Below, in pieces: positions 5,852-6,588 of a stretch of DNA of 6,588 bases (its first letter is position 1; every line of letters starts with the position of its first letter). The notes beneath the pieces were generated by a model. That model worked only from the letters and a program-made list of their open reading frames with translations, was not told where the DNA came from and made no database searches. The position numbers and the translations under genes are program-made. The stretch is from UBA1672 sp023140905 (GTDB lineage Bacteria; Pseudomonadota; Alphaproteobacteria; Micavibrionales; Micavibrionaceae), in contig DAOVWH010000092.1 of NCBI GenBank assembly GCA_030636745.1, positions 1 through 6,588 of the forward strand, in the 5' to 3' direction.

Positions 5852-6588
5852 TTATGAAATCTGGAAACTTAAAGCATTATCCTTCACACTGACTTTAACT
5901 TTCGAGTCCACCCCTACTTCACCAGATAGTAACAGCTCCGCCAGCTTGTTTTGCAGATAAGTCTGAATCGTGCGCTTTAAAGGCCGTGCACCATAGACAG
6001 GGTCATAACCATGATCCGCAATCCATTCCCGCGCTTCATCGCCAAGATCAAGGCTGACATGTTGAGCCTCCAAAAGCCCATGCAAATAACCAAGCTGGAT
6101 ATCTACAATGCCTTTAATATCATCGCGGCCTAAGCGACTGAAAAGTAGCACATCATCGATACGGTTGAGAAATTCCGGGCGGAATGACGAACGCACAACG
6201 CCCATAACTTCATCACGCACAGCCTCAACACTATCTCCCTCTTTCTGAGCAACCAAAAACTCACTGCCTAAATTAGAGGTCATAATCAAAACCGTATTGG
6301 AAAAATCAACCGTGCGCCCTTGCCCATCTGTTAAGCGCCCATCATCGAGCACTTGCAAAAGCACGTTGAACACATCAGGATGAGCTTTCTCCACTTCATC
6401 AAACAACACAACCTGATAAGGCCGTCTGCGCACAGCCTCAGTCAACGCTCCGCCTTCCTCATAGCCAACATAGCCCGGAGGCGCTCCAATCATACGCGCT
6501 ACTGAATGCTTTTCCATATATTCGGACATATCAAGCCGCACCAGCGCATTCTCATCATCAAACATAAATTCAGCCAAAGCTTGGGTAA
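5852..6588 (-). CDS. clpB: ClpB disaggregase, C-terminal part (runs off the window)
   Basis: The visible 245 codons are the second AAA+ module of ClpB. This hexameric ATPase threads aggregated proteins through its pore together with DnaK/DnaJ/GrpE. Counting from the codon at 6577, the pore loop GYVGYEEGG is at 35-43 and Walker B VVLFDE at 56-61. Sensor 1 lies in IMTSNLG (98-104), the arginine finger is Arg139 in FLNRID, and sensor 2 is GARPLKR (196-202). The reading frame continues upstream past 6588 (Thr-Gln-Ala before the first Leu), so the TTG at 6577 is not a start. Walker A of this module, the coiled-coil middle domain and the first AAA+ module are outside the window. ClpA and ClpC are less likely: the conserved block reads like ClpB and no ClpP-binding loop is seen. 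The gene ends with a short ClpB-type tail, SFQIS. It is normally heat-shock regulated, but its promoter is not visible here. Confidence 0.95.
   Translation of the reverse strand, partial: TQALAEFMFDDENALVRLDMSEYMEKHSVARMIGAPPGYVGYEEGGALTEAVRRRPYQVVLFDEVEKAHPDVFNVLLQVLDDGRLTDGQGRTVDFSNTVLIMTSNLGSEFLVAQKEGDSVEAVRDEVMGVVRSSFRPEFLNRIDDVLLFSRLGRDDIKGIVDIQLGYLHGLLEAQHVSLDLGDEAREWIADHGYDPVYGARPLKRTIQTYLQNKLAELLLSGEVGVDSKVKVSVKDNALSFQIS

Overview
The window looks like a piece of chromosome from an alphaproteobacterium of moderate to low GC content. This rests on the style of the M17 aminopeptidase, the recombinase and the ClpB protein, read by eye and not by database search. Finer placement (for example a Micavibrio-like or Rhodospirillales-like lineage) is only a guess.

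Left end (1-1165): the remains of a mobile element abut a tRNA gene. The C-terminal two thirds of a large serine recombinase (recombinase domain, zinc ribbon, coiled coil) is read rightward, but its catalytic resolvase domain is missing and an in-frame stop at 8-10 closes the frame. Its last 14 codons are antisense to the 3' half of a leftward tRNA with anticodon CAT. Its acceptor pairs and T-arm point to tRNA-Ile2, the TilS/lysidine substrate, rather than tRNA-Met. This is the arrangement expected when an element integrates at a tRNA 3' end with its recombinase gene beside the attachment site.

Middle (1166-3407): about 120 bp separates the tRNA from a rightward pair and holds divergent promoter candidates plus a 12-bp palindrome. 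The pair is a complete M17 leucyl aminopeptidase-family protein followed 26 bp later by a Nudix hydrolase. They are probably one transcript.

Right (3420-6588): three leftward genes. Reading in their direction, these are the C-terminal end of ClpB (cut by the window edge), a lipoprotein with a long acidic tail, and, 3 bp later, a MurC-like Mur ligase. The ligase keeps the ATP and metal motifs but diverges in the nucleotide-substrate signatures. It converges on the Nudix gene with only 12 bp between the stops, across a short direct repeat. The lipoprotein and Mur ligase look like an operon with its own promoter and probably act at the cell envelope. They are the least ordinary part of the window, together with the tRNA/recombinase junction. 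No CRISPR array, riboswitch, rRNA or complete mobile element was seen.
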